DNA of 64,000 bases from Phycisphaerales bacterium (GCA_027019265.1 JALUWX010000038.1:1-64000), one strand, 5' to 3'. Counted from the stretch's first letter, positions 42,964 to 52,785 are shown. Translations and numbers: made by a program. Notes: generated from the sequence alone by a model not told the origin.

Positions 42964-44319
42964 TCAGTCGTCGCTCAGAATCCACGATTCCGCGGCTTCA
43001 AGCACGGGGTCCGTGTCCTTGAGGAGCTCTTTCCGGGTCGGTTTCATCTCGACATCGGGGATCGCGCCCTGCCCTTCGAGGGAGTACCCGCCCGAGGTTT
43101 CGTACGACGCGAACGCGTACTGGAACCCGTCCCCGTTGGGGAGACGTTCGACGGTCGAGGGGAGCACGAGCCCGGCCGTGCGCGTCCCGAAGACCTTCGC
43201 GCGCCCGATGTCCTTGAGACCCGCGGCGAGGATCTCGGAGTTGGAGATGCTCAGCTCGTCCGTGAGGACGGCGACCTTGCCCTGGTACGCGTTCTTGCGC
43301 GGGTTGAAGACGAGGGGGATGTCGAACGGACCCCGGACCTCGTCTCGCATGCGCATGACCCCGAGCGAGAGCCCCTTCTCGGAGATGAGCCAGTTGATCA
43401 TCCCGGGCGCCATCAGGATGATCCCCCCGGGGTTCCCGCGCACGTCGATAATGATCCCGGGCGCGTCCATGTGGTTCTTCACGAACTGCTGGAAGGCCGG
43501 GAGCACGCGCGGGGGGTCGAGGAAGATCGAGAACCGGAAGTACCCGACCCCGTTCTCAAGCGTCGTGGTCTCGATGACGACAGGGGTGGGGGGGAGCTCC
43601 CCGAAGCTCGCGAGTTTGCCCGGCGCGGGGTCGAGGGTGAGGGTGACCGTCCGTTCTTTGTTGTCCGAACCGACGATGGTGAGCTCGCGCGTCGCGCCCT
43701 CGGTCCCGTTGAGCTGTGCGCTGACGATCATCCCGACCGTCGTTTCCGGGCGCTGGATCCCACCGGCGGCCTCGACGACCTCGATGGTGTGCGCGATCTC
43801 ACGATCCCCGATCTTCTTGATGATGGACCCGCGCTCGATCTTGGCGCGAGCGGCCGGGGAGCTGTTGTGGACGCGCGTGACGAGGACGTGGTCCCCGATC
43901 AGACGCGCATCGATCCCGGCCCAACCATCACCCCCGGAGCCCTCGTCCCCGTGATCGACATCAGAGACTTCCGCGAGGTCCTCGTAGGCGCTGCTCGGGA
44001 TGATCCCGAAGTGGGACTGACCGAGTCGTGCGAGAAGCTCGTTCATCGCCGCGCGGGCTTCGCCGTCGGTCTTTGCGTTCTCGACGCGCGGGAGCAGGTC
44101 CTCGCGCGCTTGGTTCCAGTCGACCCCGTTGAGGTCCGGGTCCCAGTGTTTGTTGCGGATCGAGTTCCAGACGTACTCGAACGATTCGACGTGCTCGGCG
44201 CGTCGTTCGTCGGAGATGGTCTGGTTCCGCTCGGTCGAGGACGTCGACGAACACGCAACCCCCGAGATCGTGAGGATCGCGAGGGTGAGGACGGAGAGCA
44301 CACGGGTCGTGGTTCGCAA
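42964..44319 (-). CDS. S41-family (C-terminal processing type) peptidase
   Basis: The 451-residue envelope protease starts MRTTTRVLSVLTLAILTISG, with a possible lipobox GVAC (Cys23). An N-terminal helical domain is followed by a PDZ domain (about 132-235; HNSSPAARAKIERGSIIKKI) and then the peptidase domain (about 255-420) with IIIDVRGNPGGI and TDELSISNSEILAAGL, where S359 is the likely nucleophile. The region after it, FGTRTAGLVLPS, lacks the Lys that pairs with Ser in CtpA/Prc, so the base may be placed differently, as in tricorn-like S41 enzymes. S41 proteases trim C-termini or degrade periplasmic proteins. Substrate unknown. Confidence 0.88.
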   Translation of the reverse strand: MRTTTRVLSVLTLAILTISGVACSSTSSTERNQTISDERRAEHVESFEYVWNSIRNKHWDPDLNGVDWNQAREDLLPRVENAKTDGEARAAMNELLARLGQSHFGIIPSSAYEDLAEVSDVDHGDEGSGGDGWAGIDARLIGDHVLVTRVHNSSPAARAKIERGSIIKKIGDREIAHTIEVVEAAGGIQRPETTVGMIVSAQLNGTEGATRELTIVGSDNKERTVTLTLDPAPGKLASFGELPPTPVVIETTTLENGVGYFRFSIFLDPPRVLPAFQQFVKNHMDAPGIIIDVRGNPGGIILMAPGMINWLISEKGLSLGVMRMRDEVRGPFDIPLVFNPRKNAYQGKVAVLTDELSISNSEILAAGLKDIGRAKVFGTRTAGLVLPSTVERLPNGDGFQYAFASYETSGGYSLEGQGAIPDVEMKPTRKELLKDTDPVLEAAESWILSDD

Positions 44320-44409
44320 GGCAGAGCTCCGGGATCATGGATGGATCACCGCGATGAATCCGCGGCGTTGGTTGTATTTGCAGGGTAGGTCGGGGTTTCG
44401 CCCGGTGTG

Positions 44410-45807
44410 TCATTTGATGGCTTCGTACGCCTCCAGCGCCCGATCCCGGGCTTCCTTGTGCTCGATGATCGGGGTCGGATACCCGAGGGATTGGGCTTCG
44501 ATCGGGGACACGGGCTCGTGGATGACCTTGTCGTCCCGGTCCTTGAGCTCGGGGACCCATCGACGGACGTAGTCCCCCTTCGGGTCGAACTTCGAGCCCT
44601 GGGTGATGGGGTTGAAGATCCGGAAGTAGGGGGCGGCATCGAGCCCGCACCCGGCCGTCCATTGCCAGCCCATGGTGTTGTTGGGGAGGTCCGCATCGAC
44701 CAAGGTGTCCATGAACCACTGTGCGCCGCGCGTCCAGGGGATGAGCATGTGCTTGGTGAGCACGCTCGCGACGATCATCCGCGCACGGTTGGGCATGAAC
44801 CCTGTTGCCCACAGGTGGCGCATCGCCGCATCGACGATGGGGTACCCGGTTTTGCCCTTGGTCCACTTCTCGAACCCGGGGTCGGAGTCCTTCCAGGGGA
44901 ACTTCGCGAACTTGTCGTGGATGGGTCGGGTCTCGGAGTGGGGGAACGCAACGAGCATGTGGGACGAGAACTCGCGCCACATCAGCTCGCTCCGGTAGAC
45001 CTCGCCGCCCTTGGTGGTGTCCGCATCGAGGGATCGAGCCCAGAGTCTTCGGATCGAGAGCTGGCCGAACCGGAGCCAGGGGGAGAGCATGGATGAGCCG
45101 ATCGGATCGAGGTCATTGCGCGTGTCGTCGTACCCGTGGATGTGCTTCTCGAGGAAGCGTTTCGCGAATCGGTGACCTTCGTCGAGGGTGGGGGTCCAGT
45201 GGTCTTCGAGGGTCGAGGTCCAGGGATGGTCGGGTTTGATGCTGTAGTCGCCGACCTTGATCGTGTCCGCTTTGCTGAGCTTCGTGTCATCGAGCTTGGG
45301 CGCATGGATCGTCTTCGGCGCGTCGATCGGATCCTCGGGGTCGCCGCCTTTGTAGCAGGCTTTCTTGAAGGCTGTGAACACGCGCCGGGGTTCGCCGTCG
45401 TCTTTGTCCGCGCTCCCCCAGGGGTAGAGGTTGTTGGGATCGAGCACGCTTCGTGCGATCTTGTTTGATTTGAGTTCCTTGATGATCGCGCTGTCCGAAT
45501 CGAGCTGCGCGGGGGTCCGTCCTCCGTTCCAAACAACCTCGTCCGCGCCGATCAGCGCCGCGAGCTCACGGATCCGTTCCGGGGTCGCGCCCTTGAGGAC
45601 CCGGAGTACGCCCTTCTTTGCAGTGAACGCTTCATCGAGGGAGCGGAGCGCGCCCGACAGCCACCATCGCGCCGCGCCCCCGGGGGGGACGGTCGCGTCG
45701 TCGTCGAGGTAGACACAGAGGACGTCCCCGCGTGAGACGGCTCGATCCAGCGCGGGGTTGTCGTCGATTCGGAGATCGTCACGGAGGAGGAGAAGCGTGG
45801 TGGTCAT
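44410..45807 (-). CDS. phr: Deoxyribodipyrimidine photolyase
   Basis: A 465-residue DNA photolyase that uses blue light and FAD to split cyclobutane pyrimidine dimers. The N-terminal antenna domain opens LLLLRDDLRIDDNPALDRAV, the class I photolyase signature. The FAD-binding region includes SSMLSPWLRFGQLSIRRLW, ELMWREFSSHML, KTGYPIVDAAMRHLWATGFM and NRARMIVASVLTKHML. The Trp-rich electron-transfer region GWQWTAGCGLDAAPYFRIFN is intact. The length matches the family. It is the last gene of a compact minus-strand run with efflux and ABC genes, 34 bases after the zinc-finger protein. Light-exposed habitat is a reasonable inference. Confidence 0.95.
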   Translation of the reverse strand: MTTTLLLLRDDLRIDDNPALDRAVSRGDVLCVYLDDDATVPPGGAARWWLSGALRSLDEAFTAKKGVLRVLKGATPERIRELAALIGADEVVWNGGRTPAQLDSDSAIIKELKSNKIARSVLDPNNLYPWGSADKDDGEPRRVFTAFKKACYKGGDPEDPIDAPKTIHAPKLDDTKLSKADTIKVGDYSIKPDHPWTSTLEDHWTPTLDEGHRFAKRFLEKHIHGYDDTRNDLDPIGSSMLSPWLRFGQLSIRRLWARSLDADTTKGGEVYRSELMWREFSSHMLVAFPHSETRPIHDKFAKFPWKDSDPGFEKWTKGKTGYPIVDAAMRHLWATGFMPNRARMIVASVLTKHMLIPWTRGAQWFMDTLVDADLPNNTMGWQWTAGCGLDAAPYFRIFNPITQGSKFDPKGDYVRRWVPELKDRDDKVIHEPVSPIEAQSLGYPTPIIEHKEARDRALEAYEAIK

Positions 45808-45841
45808 CGGGTTCGCTTTCGTCTCGCTCCGCTCGACCGAT

Positions 45842-46192
45842 TCACTCTGTCAGAGACGGATCCGTGGGCTTGGTCCACTCGATGTCCGGGTCCTTGTGGA
45901 GTACCCCGGCCGATTGTTTGATACAGCGCAGACAGGCAATTGCTTCGTCCCGGACTGGGGATCTCCAGTGGCGCTCGTCGCGCCCGTGCTCGAGACAAAG
46001 CACGCACTTCTCGTCCTTACCCACGGGCGCACCGAGCTTGAGGTGGAGCGCCTCGGTGTACGCGATCGACAGGCAGTTCGCGCAGATCAGCGATCCCCGG
46101 TGACCCTCGACCATGGGTCGGTCCTCGCGCCAGGGCTGGGCGCAGAAGTCACAGACGAAGATATCAACGCCCTCGGCGCTCGTGTCCTGCAT
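45842..46192 (-). CDS. Small tandem ClpX-type zinc-finger protein
   Basis: A 116-residue protein starts MQDTSAEGVDIFVCDFCAQP two bases after the ABC exporter stop. It has two Cys4 units: C14-x2-C17 with C37-x2-C40, and C63-x2-C66 with C87-x2-C90. The first (VCDFCAQPWREDRPMVEG...LICANCLSIAYTEA) strongly recalls the N-terminal zinc-binding domain of ClpX, a dimerising, substrate- and adaptor-binding module. The second has the same spacing and looks like a duplicate. No AAA+ domain follows, so it is a free-standing adaptor-like protein. A role in targeting proteins to a protease or binding nucleic acid is speculative. Confidence 0.78.
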   Translation of the reverse strand: MQDTSAEGVDIFVCDFCAQPWREDRPMVEGHRGSLICANCLSIAYTEALHLKLGAPVGKDEKCVLCLEHGRDERHWRSPVRDEAIACLRCIKQSAGVLHKDPDIEWTKPTDPSLTE

Positions 46193-46194
46193 AT

Positions 46195-48033
46195 TCAGTC
46201 CTGGTCCGAAGGCATGAGTTGGTGACGCGCGAGGGACTGGTAGAGATCGCACGAGTCCATGAGTTCCTCGTGGGTCCCCGTCGCGACGACCGAGCCCTGG
46301 TCCATGACCACGATCCGGTCCGCGCCGAGCACGGTCGAGAGCCGGTGCGCGACGATGAGGGTCGTCCGTCCCTTGCAGAACGAATCGAGCACGTCGGAGA
46401 TCGCGCGTTCGGAGGCCGCATCGATCATCGAGGTTGCTTCGTCGAGGACGAGGATCGCCGGGTCGCGCAGGATCGCTCGAGCGATCGCGATGCGCTGGCG
46501 CTGACCACCCGAGAGGGTCAGCCCCTGCTCACCCACGGGGGTGTCGAGCCCTTGCTCCATCGCGCTGATGAAGTCCCACGCGCGGGCCGCTTTCGCCGCT
46601 TCTTCGATCCGTTCGCGCGTCGCTTGCGGATTCCCGTACCCGATGTTGTCGAGGATCGAGCCCTTGAAGAGCACGACCTCCTGGGTGACGACCCCGATCT
46701 GACGACGGAGCGACCGGACGCGCACCCGCGCGACGTCGGTGCCGTCGATCAGAACGCGCCCGTCCGCGGGGTCGAAGAGTCTGGGGACGAGGGAGAGGAG
46801 TGTGGTCTTCCCGCACCCGTTCGGACCGACGAACGCGACCGTCTCGCCGTAGTTGATCCTGAGATCGACGTTGTTGAGCGCCTTTGAGTTCGCGCCGGGG
46901 TACGCAAAGGACACCTGCTCGAAGCGGATCGAGTCGTGGTGACGGTTGAGCTTGGGGAGGCGCTGTTCATGCCCGGGCTCTCTGGGCTCGGACATGAGCC
47001 GATCGAGCCGATCCGCGGCCGCGCTCGACTGCTGGATGTCGTTGACGAGCCCGGTGATCGGTTTGATGCTCGCCGCGGCGAGCGCGAGCCCCCCGAGGGT
47101 CGCCATGACCTCGTTGAGCTGGAGGACCCCGTCCTGGATGAGCTTGACCCCGAAGAGGACGAGCGCGCCGAGGATAAGCATGGTGACGAGCTCGACGACG
47201 GGTCCCGCGACCGCGCGGGCGGTCCTGATCTTGAGCTGCTGCTTGAGGACGTCCTTGTTGATCCGCGCGAAGCGCCCCGACTCGTAACGTTCCGTGGTGT
47301 GGACCTTCACGACACGCAGACCCTGGAGGGATTCGGTCGCGGCCCTGAACAGGCTCGCTCTGCTCGACAGTGTGCGCTCCGAGGCGCGACGGATGCGCTT
47401 CCCGATCTTCCGGATGACCGCGCCCAGGAGCGGGAGAACGATCATCGCGCTCAGCGCGAGCTGCCAGTTGATGATGAACGCGGTGGTCAGCGCGACCATC
47501 CCCTTGGTGATGTGCGCGACGACCTTGGAGAGGAGCGCCGTGAACCCGGAACCGAGGGTCTCGGTGTCGTTGATGATGCGTGAAATCGCGTCGGTCGGTC
47601 CCTCGGAGACGACGGTCTTGAGGGGGAGGTGGATTACGTGCCCGAACGCGCGCCGGCGGATGAGCGCGACGGATCGGTAGACGACCGTGAGCGCGAGGAA
47701 CTGGTGGAGGAAGTTCGCCGTCGCGCCGATGATCGCGAGGACCCCGAGCGCGAGCATGATGACGAGGACGGCATCGAATGCGCCCGTCGGGAGGGAAGCG
47801 ATCGTCTCCTGGGAGATCGCGCCGTTGACGATCCAGTGCTCGTTGAGGTCGCGCGCGAGCTGGGGGAGCCCCTCGTGCCCGGGCTCCATGATCGTCTCGA
47901 TGATCGGGAGCGCCGCGAACAAGCCCGCGCCGACCCCGCCCGCGCTGATAAACGCGCAGACAAACCCGAGGATGATGAGGTTCTTCCAGCGCAACATCGT
48001 GCGCGCATCGTTCCAGAACGCGTCCATGTTCAT
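46195..48033 (-). CDS. MsbA-like ABC exporter (fused permease-ATPase)
   Basis: The 612-residue half-transporter works as a dimer in the inner membrane. The start is taken at ATG 48033 (MNMDAFWNDARTMLRWKNL); ATG 48027 is also possible. The six-helix domain covers about 15-335. The nucleotide-binding domain covers about 365-600: Walker A GPNGCGKTT (403-411), Q-loop VVTQE, signature LSGGQ (507-511), Walker B ILVLDEAT, and H-loop IVAHR. This is the MsbA/lipid-exporter type, but multidrug and peptide exporters look similar. It begins eight bases after the RND pump stop and leads directly into the zinc-finger gene. Confidence 0.92.
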   Translation of the reverse strand: MNMDAFWNDARTMLRWKNLIILGFVCAFISAGGVGAGLFAALPIIETIMEPGHEGLPQLARDLNEHWIVNGAISQETIASLPTGAFDAVLVIMLALGVLAIIGATANFLHQFLALTVVYRSVALIRRRAFGHVIHLPLKTVVSEGPTDAISRIINDTETLGSGFTALLSKVVAHITKGMVALTTAFIINWQLALSAMIVLPLLGAVIRKIGKRIRRASERTLSSRASLFRAATESLQGLRVVKVHTTERYESGRFARINKDVLKQQLKIRTARAVAGPVVELVTMLILGALVLFGVKLIQDGVLQLNEVMATLGGLALAAASIKPITGLVNDIQQSSAAADRLDRLMSEPREPGHEQRLPKLNRHHDSIRFEQVSFAYPGANSKALNNVDLRINYGETVAFVGPNGCGKTTLLSLVPRLFDPADGRVLIDGTDVARVRVRSLRRQIGVVTQEVVLFKGSILDNIGYGNPQATRERIEEAAKAARAWDFISAMEQGLDTPVGEQGLTLSGGQRQRIAIARAILRDPAILVLDEATSMIDAASERAISDVLDSFCKGRTTLIVAHRLSTVLGADRIVVMDQGSVVATGTHEELMDSCDLYQSLARHQLMPSDQD

Positions 48034-48040
48034 GGGGGGA

Positions 48041-51000
48041 TTATTCGGCGCTCGGGCTCGCGGAGACAGCGATAGCCGATTCATTGTCCCGATCGTGGGG
48101 ATTTACCCGATCAGCGCCCAGATCTCCGCTCCAGAGAACTCGGAACACGTGGACCACGTCGTCGAGGATCATCAGGAGACAGGGGAGGAGCACGAGGATG
48201 ATCACGGTCGCGCTGATGAGCCCGCACGCGATCGTGATCGCCATGGGAATGAGGAACTTCGCTTGGAAGCTCTGCTCGAGCATCATGGGGAGAAGCCCCA
48301 GGACCGTGGTGATCGTGGTGAGCATGATCGCGCGGAAACGCGCTTTCCCGGCGCTGACCCCGGCGTCATGGACCGTCATCCCCGCGCGCCGACGCGCATT
48401 GAAGAACTCCATGAAGATCAGCGAGTCGTTCACCACGACCCCCGCGAGAGCGACGAACCCGATGAGTGACAGGAACGTCATCGAGTACCCGAGGATCAGG
48501 TGACCCCACACCATCCCGATCAACGCGAACGGGATCGCGAGCATCACGACCAGCGGCTGGGTGAACGAGGAGAACAACCACGCGAGCACGACGTAGATCA
48601 GCCCGCACGCGGCGAGCATCCCGATCGGGAGGGACTCGAAGGACTCGTTCATGTCCTTCTGACGGCCGCGCTCGATCAACTCGACACCCGGGATCGAAGT
48701 CAAACGCTGCTCGATCCGGGGCTTGATCTCCGCGGCGATCTTGTCGGGGTTCCCGAGCGCCCGATCGACATCCGCCTGGACCGAGATCGCGCGTTTGCGA
48801 TCGATCCGCCGGATCGTCGCGTAGGCCTGTGATTCTTCGATCGTCGCGACTTCGGTCAGCGGGACTGGTGCGCCCGACGGGGTGAAAACATACTGGCGCT
48901 CGATCGAGGAGAGCGACCTGCGGGTCTCGTCGGGGAGGGTGACACGCACATCGACGTCTTCGCGGTTCCCGGCGAACGTGAACGCTTCGAGCCCGAAGAC
49001 CATCCCCTGGATCTGGCGCCCGAGATTCGCGCGGGTGAAACCGAGCTGGGCCGCTCCATCGCGGAGCACGAAACGCACCTCGCGTTGCCCCTTGTCCGAG
49101 TCGTCGGCGATCCCGTAGACCCCCTCGAACTCGCGCATCACGTGCTTGATCTCTTCGACCGCTTCATCGAGGCGCTCCGGATGATCGGACACGACCGTGT
49201 AGTTCAGGTCCGTCCCCCCCGGACCCCCGGACTGCCCGGCCATCCGGATTGATTTTGCATCGGGGATCGGGCCGACCTCTTTCCGGATGATCTCGATCAG
49301 CTCCGAGGACGTCACGTCGCGCGACTCCGCGGGTTTGAGCTCGAGGATCAGCTGTCCGATGTTCGTCGCGAACGCATCGGAGGATTGTCCGTCGAGCGAG
49401 ACGACCGCGCCCGAGAGCACGAAGGTGGTGTCGATCTCCGGGCGCTCCATGCACACCCGCTCGAACGCGCGCACAACTTCATCGGTTCGCTCGACGGGGG
49501 TCCCGATGGGCATGTTGATGGTGATGTTCACCGTTTCCGCGTCGTCGTCCTCGAGGAATACGAACGACGGACGGCCCGAAGCGACCATCCCGATCGTGAC
49601 GATGAAAACCGCGATCACACTCGCGAACGTGACGTACCGGTAGCGCGTGGTCTTGTCGATGAACCGCCCGTACGTGGGGATGATCTTCTTGTTGATGAGC
49701 GTGTCGCGCGCCGAGTCGTAGCGCTCCTCGAACTTGCCGAGCGCTCGGATGATCCCCTTCCGCTCTCCTCCGCGCTCGTGACGCTTGTCCACGCCCTTGA
49801 GGGAGGTCGCCATGTGCGAGGGGAGGATGAGGAGCGATTCGATCAGCGACACCGAGAGCGCGCATCCCACGATGATCGGGAGCACACGCATGAAGTCCCC
49901 GACCTGCCCGTTGAGGAGCGCGAGCGGGAGGAAAGCGCAGATCGTGGTCAGCACGGTCGAGACGACGGGCCAGGAGACTTCCTCCGCGCCCCGGATCGCC
50001 GCGTCGTGCGAGCTCATCCCCTGCTCGTGCTTCGCCGCGATGTTCTCCGCGACGACGATCGCGTCATCCACGAGGATCCCGATCACGATGATCAGCCCGA
50101 ACATCGAGAGCAGATTCAGCGAGACATCCACCCAGGTCATGATCGCGAGCGTCCCGAGGAGCGAGACGGCCAAGCCCATCGCGACCCAGAACGAGATGCG
50201 CCAGTTCAGGAGCAGCACGAGGGTGATAAAGACGAGGATCCCCCCGTACGCCGCGTTCCGGGTCAGCAGATTCAGGCGGCCCGCGACGAACCTCGAGAGC
50301 TCCGTTGTCGTGATCAGGGTTCCGGGTGGGGGGGACTGCGCGAAGCGTTCGAGCCCCAGCGCGTGCGCTTTCGCGCGATCCAGGATCGTCGCCGGGTCTG
50401 TGTTCGGGGGAGATGTCGCGAGCTTGAGCTTCTCTTTCCAGTTCAGCTCTAGGTCGTGCCCGTTGCGTCCGGCGACATACGCCTTGACGCGTTCCGCGAG
50501 GGAGATGATGTCCTGGTCACCGACCCGGAACACCGTGAGGTTGACCGTGGGTTCCCCCTCGTAGCGGGAGCGGAGGTCTTGGTCGATGAACCCGTCGTTG
50601 ACCCGAGCGATGTCGGACACCCGGACGACCCCGCCGTCCTCTTCGCCCTTGAGCACGATGTTCCGGATCTCGTCAGCACGTTCCTCGACCCCGACGGAGC
50701 GGACGGAGATGGTTGAGGTCCCCGTGCGGACGGACCCCCCGGGGAGCTCGATCATCGCGGCGCGGATGGAGTCGGAGACCATGGGGAGCGAGAGCCCGTG
50801 CTTGATCGCTTCCGCGGGATCGACCTCGACCCGGATCTCGTCGGTGCGCACCCCCCCGAGGGTCATCTCCGTGATCCCGGGGAGCGAGAGTAGGTCGTCG
50901 CGCACGTCGTTGATGAACTCTTTCATCGTGCGCTCGTCCGTGTCGGAGTAGAGCGCGACGACGATGGCCGGGAGGTTGGGCTCGATCTTGTCAACGACGA

Positions 51001-51373
51001 TGTTGTCGACTTCGTCGGGGAGATCCATCAGCGCATCGACCTCGCGCTTTACCTCCTGGACGGCGAGCTCGATGTTGGTCCCCTCGTTGAACTCGACCGT
51101 GACCATGCACGAGCCCTCGTTCACCGTGGTGTTGATCTCCTTCACGTCGTCGAGATCGGAGACGGCGTCCTCGATTTTCGTCGCGAGCGCGTCCTCGACC
51201 TCTTCGGGCGCAGCGCCCGGGTACGGCGCGACGATCGACACCACTCTGGGCGCGACATACGGGAAGAACTCACGACGGAGCGAGGTCCCGAACACCAGCC
51301 CCGCGCCGATCAGCGCGAGCATGATCAGGTTCGCGACGACGTGCTTCTTGACTCCGAAGGAAGGGAGCGACAT
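48041..51373 (-). CDS. RND-family efflux transporter
   Basis: A 1110-residue inner-membrane pump of the AcrB/HAE-1 superfamily. It starts MSLPSFGVKKHVVANLIMLA, the first helix. The two large periplasmic loops are visible (porter entry FFPYVAPRVVSIVAPYPGAAPEEVED at about residue 35, and a second after about residue 600), along with central helices with ILVDDAIVVAENI, the proton-relay region of TM4. The full two-fold layout with about twelve helices is present. Substrates are not predictable. The adaptor gene upstream overlaps by one base, making a tight two-gene efflux unit. No TolC-like outer-membrane channel gene is in the window. Confidence 0.93.
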   Translation of the reverse strand: MSLPSFGVKKHVVANLIMLALIGAGLVFGTSLRREFFPYVAPRVVSIVAPYPGAAPEEVEDALATKIEDAVSDLDDVKEINTTVNEGSCMVTVEFNEGTNIELAVQEVKREVDALMDLPDEVDNIVVDKIEPNLPAIVVALYSDTDERTMKEFINDVRDDLLSLPGITEMTLGGVRTDEIRVEVDPAEAIKHGLSLPMVSDSIRAAMIELPGGSVRTGTSTISVRSVGVEERADEIRNIVLKGEEDGGVVRVSDIARVNDGFIDQDLRSRYEGEPTVNLTVFRVGDQDIISLAERVKAYVAGRNGHDLELNWKEKLKLATSPPNTDPATILDRAKAHALGLERFAQSPPPGTLITTTELSRFVAGRLNLLTRNAAYGGILVFITLVLLLNWRISFWVAMGLAVSLLGTLAIMTWVDVSLNLLSMFGLIIVIGILVDDAIVVAENIAAKHEQGMSSHDAAIRGAEEVSWPVVSTVLTTICAFLPLALLNGQVGDFMRVLPIIVGCALSVSLIESLLILPSHMATSLKGVDKRHERGGERKGIIRALGKFEERYDSARDTLINKKIIPTYGRFIDKTTRYRYVTFASVIAVFIVTIGMVASGRPSFVFLEDDDAETVNITINMPIGTPVERTDEVVRAFERVCMERPEIDTTFVLSGAVVSLDGQSSDAFATNIGQLILELKPAESRDVTSSELIEIIRKEVGPIPDAKSIRMAGQSGGPGGTDLNYTVVSDHPERLDEAVEEIKHVMREFEGVYGIADDSDKGQREVRFVLRDGAAQLGFTRANLGRQIQGMVFGLEAFTFAGNREDVDVRVTLPDETRRSLSSIERQYVFTPSGAPVPLTEVATIEESQAYATIRRIDRKRAISVQADVDRALGNPDKIAAEIKPRIEQRLTSIPGVELIERGRQKDMNESFESLPIGMLAACGLIYVVLAWLFSSFTQPLVVMLAIPFALIGMVWGHLILGYSMTFLSLIGFVALAGVVVNDSLIFMEFFNARRRAGMTVHDAGVSAGKARFRAIMLTTITTVLGLLPMMLEQSFQAKFLIPMAITIACGLISATVIILVLLPCLLMILDDVVHVFRVLWSGDLGADRVNPHDRDNESAIAVSASPSAE

Positions 51374-52785
51374 CAGGGCGCTCCTTGCTCGTTCGTCTCC
51401 GCCGGGGACACATCATCATCGACGAGCCCGACGGCCATCCCCTCCCGGAGCTGATCCAGGAGCGAAACGATCACCAGGTCTCCCTGCTCGAGCCCCTCCC
51501 GGATCACGGTCCATTGGTCCTCCTCCGGATCGAGCGAATCGATCGCGCCCTCGAAGGAATACGCGATATCGATCTCCCGCGCGAGAACCGTGTATGTCCC
51601 GTCATCGCTGGGGTGCGCGATCAGGAGCCGACCCGACTGGATCGCGCGTCTCGGGACGACGAATCGGCGATCCACGTCCGGGGTCCGGACCCGTCCCATG
51701 ACGAATCGACCCGAGTTCAGACGGTCCTCCGCGCGGGGGTCCTGACGGACCTCGACGAACACCGTGATTGTCCGGCTCATCGAGTCCGCTTCGGGCGCGA
51801 CGCGCGTGATCTGCCCCTCTTTCTCGGGCGCACCGTTCGGCGCATCGGTCCACAGGTCCACCCGGTGTCCCGATCGGACCCACGACGCGCTCGACGCCGG
51901 GAGCGAGATCGGGACCTCGAGTCTCGACGAATCGACGATCCGCGCGGCGACGGTCCCCACCCCGAGCCAATCACCCACTCTCCCGGACACGCGCTGGAGA
52001 TCTCCGTCGAACGGGGCGCGGATCTCGGATCGTTCGACGTTCGCGCGGGCCGTCGTCGCCGCCGCCCGCTGACCCGCGAGCTGTGCTTCGAGCGCCGCGC
52101 GTCTGGAGGGGAGCACGTCGAGTTGTTGCTGGAGCATCTCTGCTTCACGCTGGGTGCGCCTGAGCGCGAGGAGGGCGCTGTCGCGTTGTGCTTCGTTCGC
52201 CGCTCCGGCGTCCATCGCTTGCTCGATCCGTTCCAGATCGCGCTGCGCCGCGCCGATCTCGTCACGCGCGTACCCGAGCTGGGTCCCGATCCGATCGGAC
52301 TCGACGATGAGCCCATCGAGTTGCGCTTCGAGCGCCGCCGCCGCTTGCTCCGCGCTCGACAGCGCGTTTTCGTAGTCGGTCGTGTCGAGCTTGAGGATCA
52401 GGTCGCCTTCGTTCACACGCACCCCGGACTCGATCCGATCGGGGCGTTCGATGATCCGGCCGGGGACCTGCGCGACGAGATCCGCGGCGTTCATCGATCG
52501 CGCCGTCCCGTACCCGTCCCAGGTCCGCGAGACCGAAACAGGACGCGCTTCCATAACCCGGACATTCAGACGCGCGATCTCCTCGGGGATCTGCGCGGGC
52601 TGCACACGCGTGGAGAAGAGGACGATCGCGATCACCCCCGCACCGAGGATGAGCCCGATCGCGATCAGGAACCGGAACACCCACGCGATCACCTTGACGG
52701 GACGCTTTGAGGACGGGTGATGATCCGCGCCGACCACTGGATCGGCGCGGTGAACGTTCGTGTCGTGAGTTTCATCGCTCGGCAC
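51373..52785 (-). CDS. HlyD/MFP-type periplasmic adaptor of the RND pump
   Basis: This 470-residue membrane-fusion protein joins the RND pump to an outer-membrane channel. An N-terminal cytoplasmic tail of about 30 residues precedes one membrane helix (about 32-57, WVFRFLIAIGLILGAGVIAI). The lipoyl-like half motif at about 105-130 (VPGRIIERPDRIESGVRVNEGD) is followed by a helical hairpin (about 135-260) and then the second lipoyl half (EIRAPFDGDLQRVSGRVGDW). The beta-barrel and membrane-proximal domains complete the fold. The stop overlaps the RND start (TGATG). Confidence 0.9.
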   Translation of the reverse strand: MPSDETHDTNVHRADPVVGADHHPSSKRPVKVIAWVFRFLIAIGLILGAGVIAIVLFSTRVQPAQIPEEIARLNVRVMEARPVSVSRTWDGYGTARSMNAADLVAQVPGRIIERPDRIESGVRVNEGDLILKLDTTDYENALSSAEQAAAALEAQLDGLIVESDRIGTQLGYARDEIGAAQRDLERIEQAMDAGAANEAQRDSALLALRRTQREAEMLQQQLDVLPSRRAALEAQLAGQRAAATTARANVERSEIRAPFDGDLQRVSGRVGDWLGVGTVAARIVDSSRLEVPISLPASSASWVRSGHRVDLWTDAPNGAPEKEGQITRVAPEADSMSRTITVFVEVRQDPRAEDRLNSGRFVMGRVRTPDVDRRFVVPRRAIQSGRLLIAHPSDDGTYTVLAREIDIAYSFEGAIDSLDPEEDQWTVIREGLEQGDLVIVSLLDQLREGMAVGLVDDDVSPAETNEQGAP

